This document shows, in pieces, positions 1-10,700 of a stretch of DNA of 37,999 nucleotides (its first letter is position 1; every line of letters starts with the position of its first letter). The translations under genes were made by a program, and so were the position numbers. The notes beneath the pieces were generated by a model. The model was not told the DNA's origin and made no database searches. It worked only from the letters and a program-made list of their open reading frames with translations. The DNA is taken from positions 1 through 37,999 of the forward strand of contig JAEXSP010000021.1 in NCBI GenBank assembly GCA_023453795.1, written 5' to 3'. The DNA is from Bacillota bacterium. Its GTDB lineage: Bacteria; Bacillota; Clostridia; Acetivibrionales; JAEXSP01.

Positions 1-388
1 TAATACCATGTTTTGCTGCCCACGCGACAAAGGGAGCATAGTAGGCATCTGCTGCCACATCGGAAAACGCAGATTTACCTTTGTAGTCTGCGGTGTCCAC
101 CCCTGCCATACGACCCAACACGGTTACGAACATACTGCGGGTCATCGTTCCGTTTGGTTCAAATGTGGTTTTGGAAGTACCTAAGAAAATTCCGTTCTCA
201 AGGGAATACTGCACCGCGCTGTAAAACCAGTCGGTTTTTTTTACATCGGTAAAAGGATTTTCTGTCTTTTCGTATGTAGTCTGCGCTATTGTACTCAAGC
301 TGTCACCCTGCACCGCATATGCTGTGGTGGGAAAAATAGTAATCAGCATGCACAGGCAGAGGAAAAGACTCACGAGCCTTGTCTTCAT
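1..388 (-). CDS. SLH-domain surface protein, N-terminal part (cut by window edge)
   Basis: The minus strand reads an intact frame from ATG at 388 to the left edge, about 129 residues. It begins with a classic signal peptide (MKTRLV, then a hydrophobic stretch ending TTAYA). After a short linker come S-layer homology motifs: NPFTDVKKTDWFYSAV, NGIFLGTS, then a second repeat around SAFSDVAADAYYAPFVAWA. SLH domains bind pyruvylated secondary cell-wall polymer, so the product is exported and held on the cell wall. The start is supported by GAAGGGAG about 7 bases upstream. SLH repeats here are N-terminal, unlike the C-terminal ones of the adhesin at 4717-10707. The rest of the protein, and hence its job, lies outside the window. 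Confidence 0.9.
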   Translation of the reverse strand, partial: MKTRLVSLFLCLCMLITIFPTTAYAVQGDSLSTIAQTTYEKTENPFTDVKKTDWFYSAVQYSLENGIFLGTSKTTFEPNGTMTRSMFVTVLGRMAGVDTADYKGKSAFSDVAADAYYAPFVAWAAKHGI

Positions 389-523
389 CTGTTTGTTCTC
401 CCTTCGATTTCTTGATTTGTTTTGAGGAGGGTTGCTCGCTCTATGTCCCGGCGTAGTGCGTCATCATAATGCACCACAATTTTTGCCGCAATATTTAAGT
501 GGACTTACAGGGTCACACCTCTC

Positions 524-563
524 TTTTTGCATTTAACAACAAAATATCATAAAATTCGACAAA
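524..563 (+). repeat. Upstream copy of a diverged ~40-bp repeat
   Basis: This segment (T-tract, GCATTTAAC, then AAAATA and a second A/T-rich 9-mer) matches the segment at 780-820 at roughly three quarters of positions. The copy at 780-820 contains the paired LytTR-like sites; here the second 9-mer is eroded. It lies about 140 bp upstream of the SLH gene on the minus strand. It may be a duplicated promoter region or a second regulator site. Confidence 0.45.
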
Positions 564-575
564 AAAAATTGTTCT

Positions 576-610
576 GGCCTGAATGGTAGTGAATTTCGGC
601 CTGAATGGTA
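576..610 (+). repeat. Two direct copies of GGCCTGAATGGTA
   Basis: The 13-mer GGCCTGAATGGTA occurs exactly at 576-588 and 598-610, a 22-bp period. Nothing coding overlaps. Repeated short motifs near an end are typical of some IS families, but no transposase is seen here, so this is at most an IS-end relic or a protein-binding site. Confidence 0.4.
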
Positions 611-648
611 ATTGGGGCAAATGAAGGGAGTCCCAAATTATAGCGATA

Positions 649-729
649 ATGGATATATGTATAAGAATAGAGGTATCGGAGCGACTGCAGATTGCTATTT
701 GTGACGATGATAGTCGGGATCTGCTGTAG
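649..729 (+). pseudogene. Relic of LytTR/AgrA-type response regulator (N-terminus only)
   Basis: From about 685 the frame reads LQIAICDDDSRDLL and then stops at TAG (727-729). This matches the first strand and acidic pocket (ICDDD) of a response-regulator receiver domain, as found at the start of AgrA/LytR-type LytTR regulators. No continuation in any frame is visible downstream, so only about 15 residues of the gene survive. Its place between two candidate LytTR-site segments (524-563 and 780-820) supports the reading. The match is short, so the family assignment is tentative. The frame is open back to ATG at 649, but those first codons are not family-like. Confidence 0.45.
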
Positions 730-784
730 GACAGATAATTTTAATATTGTGGAGATTTATTTCTCTTTTTATAGGTTCATTTTT

Positions 785-853
785 ACATTTAAGGTCAAAA
801 TCTCATACATTTCAGACAAACTTAAACCCTTTTCCATAAATATTTACTATAAT
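785..853 (+). promoter_or_regulatory. Candidate LytTR-regulated promoter
   Basis: ACATTTAAG (785-793) and ACATTTCAG (807-815) are imperfect direct 9-mers at a 22-bp period. LytTR-domain regulators bind two 9-bp direct repeats separated by 12-13 bp, and this spacing fits. A consensus -10 box TATAAT lies at 848-853, with no good -35, as expected for an activated promoter. The promoter points to the small membrane protein starting at about 918. Confidence 0.5.
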
Positions 854-917
854 AAATAGCGTGAAAAAGGTTTGATTTTAAGCCAGTAATACAAAAAAAG
901 AAAGGAGGAGTGAAGCC

Positions 918-1229
918 CTGACTACCATTATTGCCTGTGTGACTGCCGCCATCAGTACCGCATCATTTTTAGCACTGTGGTTTTGGGTGGTATACCGAGA
1001 ACTGAGGACAAAAATAGCTACCGTGAACAGTGCTGAAAATCAGCTGGCCTTCTGCCGTAGAAATCACATGCTGACAAGGGGCAGTTCTGAGGAGCAGGCT
1101 GCAAAATCCATTCTCTCCCGCAGTCTGGATATCTACCATCAGTCGGTAATGCTTTACAACCAGACACTGCTGAAACCGTGGAACCGTATTCCTGCGTTTC
1201 TGATGGGCTTTTGTCAAATTACATTATAA
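918..1229 (+). CDS. Small membrane-anchored protein, LemA-like C-terminal pattern; probable CTG start
   Basis: A perfect AGGAGG (903-908) sits 9 bases before an in-frame CTG at 918. The first standard in-frame start, GTG at 939, is 30 bases from it and would cut the hydrophobic segment. From 918 the product is about 103 residues: a transmembrane helix (IIACVTAAISTASFLALWFW) followed by a basic, helical region and the pattern YHQSVMLYNQTLLKPWNR. That recalls the conserved C-terminal segment of LemA proteins, but it is too short for a full LemA. The last residues (CQITL) look unrelated to the rest, so the 3' end may be broken. The gene follows a candidate LytTR-type promoter. Function is unknown. 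Confidence 0.6.
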   Translation: MTTIIACVTAAISTASFLALWFWVVYRELRTKIATVNSAENQLAFCRRNHMLTRGSSEEQAAKSILSRSLDIYHQSVMLYNQTLLKPWNRIPAFLMGFCQITL

Positions 1230-1382
1230 GGCAATAAGCAAAAGTACTTACCCGCAGAGCCTCAAAACATAATTAATCCATTCTTCTATAATGCCAAATC
1301 CTATATGAAGTTTCGTTTCCCATTTCTTTATTCTTGTATTATTATTTCACAAATTGAACCATACTTCCAAAACAGTAACAAA

Positions 1383-2087
1383 TCACTGCAATGCAGAAAC
1401 AAGAAGCCCGCCATGGTAGCAATAATAAGCCTTTGCCTTTAGTGACAATAATTTCTCCATAGATTTTGTGGCCTGTTCAATGTCCAGCGTAAACTGTGGA
1501 TTTGCAATAACAGGCTTACCATCCTCCAGCGCAATTGCATCACCAGTTATAATAATCCAATCCTTTTCCAAAAGAAGTGAAATATGGCCGGGCGTATGAC
1601 CGGGAGTCTCAAGAATCCTGCATCCTTCGCACCAATCCATATGTTCTCCGTCACGCAGAAAATCGTCTACCTGAACTGGCTCAACCCGACGCAGCATATC
1701 ACAAAAAGCCTTGCCAAAATCCTGCTGCTCGGGCGAAAGTGTTTTCTGCATTTCTTCTGCTTGACACAACCGCAATGGCTTTTCCTGAGCAGAAATGAAT
1801 GGTGCTTCTACAGCAGAAGCGTATATTTTCACACGAGGGTTTATCCTTTTAATAGCGGCGGCTGCCCCCATATGATCGTGATCATGGTGAGTCAATACAA
1901 GCCCGGTTAACTGGTTTACCGATACTCCGTGCCGATGCAGCTCCAATTCAAGGATGTGAAGAGAGCCGATAAATCCGCAATCAATAAGCACAATATTGTT
2001 CTTATCCCAAAGTAGGGTAGGGTATACCGTGTTTTCAATATCTCCAAATTGCATAGTCAGGGTTAGCCTTAGAATTTTGTATTCCAT
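1383..2087 (-). CDS. MBL-fold metallo-hydrolase
   Basis: 234 residues when started at the ATG at 2087, which has GAGGGAG 9 bases upstream. A longer in-frame start at 2162 lacks a ribosome binding site. Metallo-beta-lactamase motifs are in order: LIDCG (residues 35-39), LTHHDHDHMG (65-74, the metal-binding H/D cluster), an ETPGHTPGH block, TGDAI near the C-terminal third, and YCYHGG close to the end. The fold binds two metal ions and hydrolyses esters, thioesters or similar bonds; this subgroup is cytosolic with diverse, mostly unassigned substrates. It is transcribed divergently from the neighbouring flavoprotein gene, with a 257-bp gap. Confidence 0.88.
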   Translation of the reverse strand: MEYKILRLTLTMQFGDIENTVYPTLLWDKNNIVLIDCGFIGSLHILELELHRHGVSVNQLTGLVLTHHDHDHMGAAAAIKRINPRVKIYASAVEAPFISAQEKPLRLCQAEEMQKTLSPEQQDFGKAFCDMLRRVEPVQVDDFLRDGEHMDWCEGCRILETPGHTPGHISLLLEKDWIIITGDAIALEDGKPVIANPQFTLDIEQATKSMEKLLSLKAKAYYCYHGGLLVSALQ

Positions 2088-2344
2088 GATGATTTCTCCC
2101 TCTTCATATCTTGTTACTAACAAATACATTACTAAAATCCAAATTATATCTGTAAAAATCACTTGTTTTCATGCCGGTATCATAACGTAGTACTACTATT
2201 AAAAGATAATGTAACGTAAAGTGCAAGAGGTTTTTTAACTTATTGTATTTCAAATGCTGTAAGCTTTTATTGCACAATATTAATTTTAAATATCGGGCTA
2301 TTGGTAATAATAACTTTATATATAATCCATGAGAGGTGAAAGCA

Positions 2345-3841
2345 ATGAAAAAGTCAGTAATAATAGTTGGTTCAGGTATAGGTGGTTTGTCTACAGCCGT
2401 AAGATTACTTAGCAAAGGGTACGATGTGAAAATTATTGAAAAGGAAAAAACTCTAGGTGGCCGTACAAATCAATTAGTCCATCACCCATTTACCTTTGAC
2501 TTAACCGCTTCTATTTTAATGAATAGAGAAATCTACGAAGAGGTTTTTTATGATGCGAACTTAGATTATAAGAATTACATAGAGTTTATAAAAGTAGATC
2601 CGATCTATCGCAGCTTTTATCCTGATGGAACCATTTACGACTTTCCAAGGGATTTAGCGTCCTTAATAAGAAATATGGAATCCATTTCCACAGAAAATGC
2701 TGTTGGATATATGAAATTTCTATCAGAAGTCTATGAAAGGTATACCATTGTAAATGATCATTTTTTGCAGAAGTCCTTTGAGAACCCTTCTGACTTCTTT
2801 ACAATTTCATCCTTAACAAACGCACTAAAAACAAAAGCATTATCCACCTCCCATCAACTGATTTCCGAATATATACAGGATGAAAAGCTGCAACAATTCT
2901 TGTCCTACCAGTCATTATATGTGGGGATCTCTCCTTACGAAGGCTCTAGTATCTATACATTAATTCCTGTCATATCTCAATTATACGGCCTATATCATTT
3001 AAGAGGCGGAATGTACTCCTATATCAAAGCCTTAGAAAAGGTTATCTATCAGCTGGGAGGCGTAATAGAGACAAACTATACTGCAGATGAAATTATAATT
3101 TCTGATGGTAAGGCCATAGGCATAAAATCTAAAGAAAAAGAATCTGTTTTTGCTGATATCATTGTCAGCAATGCTGATTTTCCCTACACAATGGATACAC
3201 TTATAAAAAGTGATGCTCATAAGGGAAAATATACAGCCAATAAGCTGGACGAGCTAAAATACACCTGCTCCACCTTTATTATTTATTTAGGCTTAAAGAA
3301 AAAATATCCTCAGCTTTCGGTTCATAATCTGTACTTAAATACGAATTTTAAAGAGAATATCGATTCAGCCTTTACAGGACATTTACCTATGCATCCTTCC
3401 TTCTATATCTATTGCCCTACTAGAATAGATGAAAGCATGATACAGAGTGATGGTGAATGTATAAGCATCGTAGTAAGGGTTCCAAATTTGCTTTTTACAA
3501 ATATCACTTGGAATGAGGATACGGTGGGGTTTATGAGAGACAAGGCCATAGCAGCGCTTAAAAATATCCCAGGCTTGGGAGATATTAAAGAAAATATTAT
3601 GTATGAGCATTACCTTACACCCCAGGATTTAAAAGATAGCTTTAATTCATACGGCGGTACTGCCTTTGGGTTAAGTCCAACCCTAACGCAAACCAATTAC
3701 TTCCGCCCTCACTTCAAGTCAGAACACGTGAGAAATCTTTACTTTGTCGGTAGTTCTGTCCATCCTGGTCCAGGCGCTTCTCTTGTCTTACTCTCAAGCA
3801 AGCTCGTAGTTCAGGAAATATTGAAAGATAATGCTTTATAA
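2345..3841 (+). CDS. Phytoene desaturase-like FAD/NAD(P) oxidoreductase (CrtI/CrtN family)
   Basis: 498 residues from ATG at 2345, preceded by GAGAGGTG with 6-base spacing; the upstream GTG at 2336 overlaps this site and is less likely. The N-terminus carries a Rossmann FAD motif (VIIVGSGIGGLSTAVRLLSKG) followed by an acidic residue and the GGRT motif typical of the amine-oxidase/CrtI fold. The C-terminus has the family signature YFVGSSVHPGPGASLVL. Such enzymes desaturate or isomerise polyenes in carotenoid synthesis, with FAD in a membrane-associated protein. No phytoene or diapophytoene synthase (CrtB/CrtM) lies nearby, so the substrate may be another lipid-like polyene. The length is normal for the family. 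Confidence 0.88.
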   Translation: MKKSVIIVGSGIGGLSTAVRLLSKGYDVKIIEKEKTLGGRTNQLVHHPFTFDLTASILMNREIYEEVFYDANLDYKNYIEFIKVDPIYRSFYPDGTIYDFPRDLASLIRNMESISTENAVGYMKFLSEVYERYTIVNDHFLQKSFENPSDFFTISSLTNALKTKALSTSHQLISEYIQDEKLQQFLSYQSLYVGISPYEGSSIYTLIPVISQLYGLYHLRGGMYSYIKALEKVIYQLGGVIETNYTADEIIISDGKAIGIKSKEKESVFADIIVSNADFPYTMDTLIKSDAHKGKYTANKLDELKYTCSTFIIYLGLKKKYPQLSVHNLYLNTNFKENIDSAFTGHLPMHPSFYIYCPTRIDESMIQSDGECISIVVRVPNLLFTNITWNEDTVGFMRDKAIAALKNIPGLGDIKENIMYEHYLTPQDLKDSFNSYGGTAFGLSPTLTQTNYFRPHFKSEHVRNLYFVGSSVHPGPGASLVLLSSKLVVQEILKDNAL

Positions 3842-3866
3842 CGTTATATAAAAAGTTAATAAACAC

Positions 3867-3976
3867 CTAAGCGTCACTCAACAATTCCTCTATTTGTTTT
3901 TTTATTTCCCTATGTGTTCTGTCATACTTTGTATTTCTCAATTCCCCAAATAATGTATGAGAAATTCCTTGTATTT
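3867..3976 (-). other. Coding-like fragment without start codon
   Basis: One minus-strand frame is open and helical in character (ISHTLFGELRNT, then KKQIEELLSDA and TAG at 3867-3869). It overlaps the end of the GyrI-like gene in another frame and has no usable start. It may be the C-terminal tail of a lost gene. The family is not recognised. Confidence 0.25.
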
Positions 3977-4624
3977 TTATATTCCTTCTTTTAGCTTAAT
4001 GGGAAAATATCTTTGCATTTGCTTATAGCCAAGTCCCTTTTCTATGTCTTTATAGGCAATATCTCTTCCATCTTCATATAAATAAGGCATATTGAACATA
4101 ACATCGCGCCCTTTGTCAAGCTCAAAATTTGTGCTTTCAATCCATCGGCAAACTTTATCTTCCACTTTGTGTATGCTCTCGTTATCTTCGTCAATACTGA
4201 CTGCCATAGCGTATAAGCCTCCCTGAAAATCGAACAACTTAAAAGGACTTACATCCACATTGGTAACCTCATCTTTAACGGCACATATCCATTCAGCTTT
4301 ATCATCTTTAGACAATAAAAAATCAAAACAATCGAAGATCACGCTCTTATACAAATGACAGTACTGCCACAATTGGTACATATATCCGCCTTCTTTGAAC
4401 ATTTCCCCCCACGGTTGGTCGCCGAACGTTACCGCCTTGAATCCCGGTATCCTGACGACCATTATATCAGGGATTTTTTTATCTAATTTTTCCGTTACTT
4501 CAATCAAGGAAAAAAGGTTCACAGCTTTTATAATCATCCATGAAGTAGGAAAAGAAATAAGGTAAATCATCTCATCTCTGTTTAATCTTTTATCCTTGAT
4601 AAACTCTTCTTTAATATCAGGCAT
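3977..4624 (-). CDS. GyrI-like/effector-binding domain protein, probably 5'-truncated
   Basis: 215 residues. The C-terminal part fits the GyrI-like small-molecule-binding fold found fused to AraC- and MerR-type regulators: GFKAVTFGDQPWGEMF, then GGLYAMAVSIDED, an acidic helix with ESTNFELDKGRD, and the closing GLGYKQMQRYFPIK. No DNA-binding domain is present. The ATG at 4624 has no ribosome binding site. The same frame stays open upstream to 4675, coding IEELKDLPQVWINLLNS before a TAA, so the original gene was probably longer and lost its 5' part where the adhesin's 3' end now lies. It may be a non-functional remnant or a free ligand-binding protein. Confidence 0.55.
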   Translation of the reverse strand: MPDIKEEFIKDKRLNRDEMIYLISFPTSWMIIKAVNLFSLIEVTEKLDKKIPDIMVVRIPGFKAVTFGDQPWGEMFKEGGYMYQLWQYCHLYKSVIFDCFDFLLSKDDKAEWICAVKDEVTNVDVSPFKLFDFQGGLYAMAVSIDEDNESIHKVEDKVCRWIESTNFELDKGRDVMFNMPYLYEDGRDIAYKDIEKGLGYKQMQRYFPIKLKEGI

Positions 4625-4716
4625 GGAATTTAGTAAATTAATCCATACCTGCGGTAAATCTTTTAATTCTTCAATTGTTTAGATCTTTTTCAGTATATTA
4701 AAAAATACATTTCCTT

Positions 4717-7700
4717 TTAATTCGCCATCCCCTCGATAAATCTTTGCAGAATGCCAGCTACCTGTGCGCGGGTGGCGTTGCCCTGTGGCATCAGAGCGCC
4801 GTTGGTGCCTGCCACAATGCCCTTTTCCACCGCCCAGGCCATGGCGTCGGCAGCGTAGCTTGCCACGCTGCCCGCGTCGGAGAACTTGCTCAGATTGCCG
4901 CCGACCTTGGGTGACCCGGTAAAGCGCCACAGGATGGTGACCATCTGTTCCCGTGTGATATTGCCGTTAGGATTGGCGCCGTCCGTGATGCCGGCACCTA
5001 TGGCCCAACTGCGCGCGGTATTATATACGCCACTGCCGGAGAAGCTCTGTCCGTCTAAACGGCCCAGCACCGTCCAGAGCATATCGCGTGTCATGGGGCT
5101 ATTGGGCGAAAAGGTATCGGCGCCGGTGCCTACAAAGAGGCCATTTCGGTTGGCAAATTCCACTGTGCCATAAAACCAGTCGCTCTCTCTCACATCGCTA
5201 AAGGGGTTAACCCAGGGCTCGGCCCCGTCAACGCCCACCACATACAGGGAGAAGTGGGTGACCATGAATGTGGCAAGCTTGGTGGCAGGGTTGTAGGTGC
5301 ATGGGATTTCGGTCATGGTACCGTCGCTTGCGAGGTGCCATACAGTCACGCCCTGCGCGCGCTCCCCCTCCTTCAACTCATAGGGTAGATAAACTGTGAC
5401 TCTTCCGCCAAAGTTTGATATGGTGTCTCTGCCTGAGCTGACCGTCAGGGAGAACACCAGCTTACCCTCATGTGCGTCCTGATGCTCTGCGGATACGTCC
5501 TTTATCTCCACCTTAATATCTCCCGAGGTCTGCACGTCGATGCCCTTGAGTGCGTCAGCGTCGAACACCAGCTTCGCACCGTTGTCCCCATCCACCGTCA
5601 GGGTATTCCCTTTGGAAATCAGCTGGTCCAGATTTGTGCCGGTAATGCTGCCGCCACTTTTGATCTTGGCGACCGGGGTAGTGGGAGTGTTGCTGCTGCT
5701 ACCGCCTCCTCCTGAGGAACCACCATCATCTCCTCCTGAAGGAATGTGTTTTGTAATCACCACAAGCTTTTCACTAAAAGGCGATGCTTCCACTATATCG
5801 GTCTGAGCAATGCGCTGATACAGGTCATAAGAAGTGCCTGAGTTTAATCCCTCAAATACCGGATTAGGTTGAAAAGCCCCTGCCAAAGCAAGCTGTGCCG
5901 TATCACCATAGGCTGGGAGAAGGGCATACTCATAGCCAGTGACGGTTGCTAATGTAATGCTTGTTTGAGTTTTAGATTCAAGCTTGGGGGCAATAGGTGT
6001 AGTACTGTTTACACGGCGCAGTACTGTTTGACCTTCTGATTGGATCTTGTCCAAATAGTACTTTGCTGTGATACACACTGATACGATGTGGTTAAAATCT
6101 TCTTCTGTGAGCACATAACTCTCATTCGTTGCCCCGATGATAGGCTCATCCCCTCGCATCCACTGATATGAAAGGGCTCCAGGGTTTTCGGAAATGTCTC
6201 GAATGTTGGCAGTAAGGGTCTGTCCTATCCGATAGGTGCCATCTACTGTTACTGTTCCCGCCAAATCTCCATTGGCCTGCACAGTAACGCTTTTGCCTGG
6301 CAAGTAGGGGAAACTTTTTAGCTTGACAGTCACAGTAATCTTTCCCGTAAAATCTGCAGGCACGGTTAGTTCAGACCCAAAGGTATCTCCATAGGTGTGA
6401 AGGCTGCCTCCATTGGTTTCCCAGGTCAGCTCAGGCCACATTGTATTTTGAAAATCCCCTGTGGCCATCAAAATAACTGTCTGGGTTTCTGCTGATTTCG
6501 CCATAGCATTGGGGACGGCCGTAAGGACAATATCCCCTGAGTCTGGCATAGGTAAGGTATATGCATTACTATGCAACCTTGGCGCATAGTGTGGTAGGGC
6601 TTTAAGATACGGCAGTCTATTATCTCCAATACTCCAGACCGATTCATCCCATTTCACAGTCTCGCTCCAGAAGGAACCTTTTAAGAGTGAAGTAATATTT
6701 GTGTCTGCTCCATTTAGATCATTATGCGTACCCGATACTGTAGTACCATTTACTTTGATGCCGCTGAATGCAAAGTTATTAGAAAGGGTGCCTTTGGTCT
6801 CCGACGTAACACGTCCGCAGGTCTTGCCATTAATGGAGAAGCTAAGGGCAGCACAGTATTCCACCGTCCCGTCTTCAACATACCCTATCACACCACCGAC
6901 ATGAGTATTATTTCCACTGATGTTGCCTGTGCTGATGCATCTCTCTACTGTACCGCTATGAACATACCCCACTACACCGCCTGCATAGGTATTGCTTCCA
7001 CTGACACTGCCTATGCTAATGCAGTTCTCCACCGTACTGCTATGAACATACCCCACCATGCCACCAACATAGGTATTGTTTCCAGTAATATTGCCCGAAC
7101 TGATACAGTTCTCCACCGTACCACCTTCAGCATACCCCACTACACCGCCAACATAGGTATTGTTTCCAGTAATATTGCCTGTGCTAATGCAGTTCTTTAC
7201 CTTACCGCTATGAACATACCCTACAACTCCGCCAACATAGATACCTGTTCCACTAATAGTACCCGTATTGACGAAGTTATCCACCGTACCGTTTTCAACA
7301 TATCCTGCCAAAGCACCTACATAGCTTTTACCATTAATACTGGCTCCCTCAAAGGTTAGATTTTTCACTATGCCATTTTCAACATAGCCAAACAGCCCCA
7401 CATAATCATTATCAGTGCAGTTTATATACAATCCAGTAATCGTCTTGTTATTCCCATCAAAGTAACCCTTGAAAGGATATTGAGAAGAACCTATCGGTGT
7501 CCAGCCTTTTTCTTCGTCATAGTATTCATAGACAGAAAGATCGATGTTATTCTCTAATCTAAAGTGTTTATCAGCATATTGACTATGGATATCACTATTG
7601 ACTCTGTCTGCCATATACTTCATAGTTTCAGCAGAATAAATACGATAAGGATCACCTTCAGTTCCACTTCCCTCTATCCCTACAATATGTGCAGGTAGCG

Positions 7701-10700
7701 AATCACTCTGATCTGGAATATCCTTCAGCACTGGTAGCTTTCCCTCAGCAAGAGTCCAAACACTATCCCAGCTATTCCAGCTTGCATTTAAGCCACCCGT
7801 TGTCCATAATGTTTTTATATCATCAATTCCTACTGATGCACCGTTTTTATCATCTGCAGCTCCACCAGATAAATCTTCCCCATTAATTATCATATTAGCA
7901 AAAGCGTAATTATTATCTAAATGGTCGCTACTAAGATTTCCTCGAAGGCCCACAATACGACCTAAATCATCTTCCCCTATCAGGTTACCATTAAGGGTAG
8001 CACAATTCTCTATCCCGCTTATATCTCCACCCTTCCCTGCTATTCCGCCAATCTGCTTTTGCCCAATTATGCTACCTGTATTAACGCATTTACTTACAAT
8101 ATATATGTTTTGTCCTGCTATACCCCCAACTTGGGCTTTTGCACTAATACTTCCTGTATTAATGGAGTTATATACAGCTCCATTGTTCGCTCCAACCACA
8201 CCGCCAACTTGCTCATTTGCACGAATATTTCCCTTATTAAGGCATGCATTCACCTCTGATTGATTAAACCCCACCACACCGCCAACTTGGTCTCCTTCAG
8301 CACGAATACTTCCCGTATTAATGCATTTTTTTATGCTTCCGCCGAGACTATGCCCGATTACGCCCCCTACGTGGTTGACTCCGCTGATACTACCTGTATT
8401 ATTGAACTTACTTATTGTACTTAATTCAGAATATCCCACCACACCGCCAACATTTTCTTTTCCGCTGATACTACCTGTGTTAATGCAGTTCTCTATAACC
8501 CCAGAACTAAAGAAAACGTATCCTGCCACACCGCCGACATTATTCATCCCCGAAACATTTCCTCCAACCAAGACGACATTTTTTACTGTGCCATGGTTGA
8601 TGTAGCCAAACAGCCCAACATTATCCTGATCACGGTTAATATACAAGCCTGTTATCTTCTTGTTATTGCCGTCAAATATACCTTGGAAGGGAGATTCACT
8701 TGAGCCAATCGCTGTCCAACCCTTACCTCCGTCATAATCTTTGCCATATATAGAAAGGTCAATATCATTTTCCAATCTATAAAAACCGCCGTGATCAATT
8801 CCATCATTTACAAGGTCTGCTAGTTTATTTAGGTCACTAGCAGTATAAATACGGTAGGGATCGTCTTCTGTTCCACTTCCCGCAAAGCCTGCTGGGCCCG
8901 CAATGTGAACAGGTAGCAAATTGCTCTGATTAGGTAGATCCTTCAACACTGGAAGTTTACCCTCGGAAAGAGTCCAAGCACCATCCTCATTCCAGCTTTC
9001 ACTTAAGCCACCTGTTGTCCATAAGGTTTCGATATCATCAAATCCTACAGATTCACCATGAATATTATTGTGAGCTCCTGCTCCACTCTTTATTATACCG
9101 TCGTTAACTTTCATCTCACTATAAGCGTAGTTATTGACTAATGCGTCTTTCCCACTATGCGCACCCACTATACGGCCAGCATACACTTCATCTTCAATGC
9201 TGCCAGTACTGTAACCAATAAAACTGTTGAGAGCAACGCAATTATTAATTGAGACTAGAACGTCTCCAACTAATCCTCCTCCATAAGATCCTGCAATTCC
9301 GCCCACTAAATATGTTCCTCTAACCCCACCGCTACTGATGCAATTTTGAATCGTAACGCCAGCAGCACTTCCTGCTATACCGCCCACCCAACTCACTCCA
9401 CTAACCTCACCGCTACTGATGCAATTCAGCAAACCATACTGTGGAACCCACCCTGTTATACCACCTACATTATCTATTCCAGTGACCATACTACTACTGA
9501 CACAATTCTGTATACTAAAACTTATAAAATTATACCATTCTCCGTGTGCTACTTCCCCTACTATTCCGCCCACATATGTGGATCCAGAGACCGCACCGCT
9601 ACTGACACAATTCTTTAAATTAATAGCTTTCCCTGCTATTCCACCCACCGAAAAGAATCCACTGACCGTAGCGCTGCTGACACAATTCTCAACGCTACTT
9701 TCTGTACCACTAGAGTCCCCTACCACACTTCCTACAAAATAACTACCATAAATAACCGCATCTTCGATAAAGATATTTTTCACCGTGCTATTTGCTATCA
9801 ATCCAAATAGACCGATATACGATTCTTCGCTACGGTTAATGTACAATCCAGTAATCGTCATATTATTACCGTCAAAACTACCCTTAAATGGACGTGAATC
9901 TGTCCCAATGGGTATCCATCCCTTACCACCGTCATAGTCTTTGCCATAAGCTGAAAGGTCAAGATCGTTCTCCAGCAGTAGGTGCGGATTCGCTGGTAAG
10001 GACGTGGGGAGCTTTCCATTCTTCCAACACCATGCAAAAAAGGCTAAATGTTCTGCAGTTTCGATCCGAAGAGGATTATCTTCTGTCCCCAGCCCTGCCA
10101 CCTTCGCTTCCCCAGACTCGGTGGAAAGTAACGTGAACTCTTTCAATATCCGTGGGACCGTTTCCTCTTTATCGACAATGACTTTAATTTGGGGTATGTC
10201 TATATCTTCTGTCAGAATGAAACTCTCTGGAACCTCTGGCCTGAACATATACTCTCCTGCCTTCTCTCCATCATACGCTGGTGAGGAAGCCCATCTGACT
10301 GGCAAAGGTATAGTTACATCTCCTTCTGCTTTCGTATGTACTTCTTTATGTACTTCTTTTTCTGTGTCATCTTCTTCCTTATCTAATAAGGTATCACTTT
10401 CCGTATCTTCTAACTCTAATTCTGGAGACCGTTCGCCTGAACCCAGCAACCCCTCATCCTCTGGCACCTTAAACTGAATCGTTGCCATCAAGATCCCTGG
10501 TAATTCTAAATTCTGTTCTAATGTTCCTAGCGGTACTCTCTGTTCTCCTAGCTCTGCCGCCAGCTTCTCAAAGGCGATGATTTCTCCACTTGCTCCGCTG
10601 GGCAGTTCACTTTTTTCCCCTATCGCAGAAACAGGCGTCATACCTACCAATAAGATGACAGACATGAGCATAGCGGTGAGCTTACGAAATCCTCTCTTTT

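Noticed and set aside
939..1229. GTG at 939 as the start of the small membrane protein
   Set aside because: It is 30 bases from the AGGAGG site and cuts the hydrophobic helix; the in-frame CTG at 918 has correct spacing.
2270..2326. Promoter upstream of the CrtI-like gene (TATAAT at 2321-2326)
   Set aside because: No -35 element at an acceptable distance was found; the TATAAT lies only 19 bp from the start codon, leaving no room for a normal leader with its ribosome binding site.
6861..7280. Regular repeats resembling a CRISPR array
   Set aside because: The 84-bp period is a whole number of codons, the frame is open throughout, and there are no unique spacers between short repeats; it is a protein repeat.
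7689..9742. Plus-strand open frames inside the adhesin gene
   Set aside because: They are antisense frames produced by the repeated codons of the adhesin; composition is rich in T and P, and no ribosome binding sites fit.
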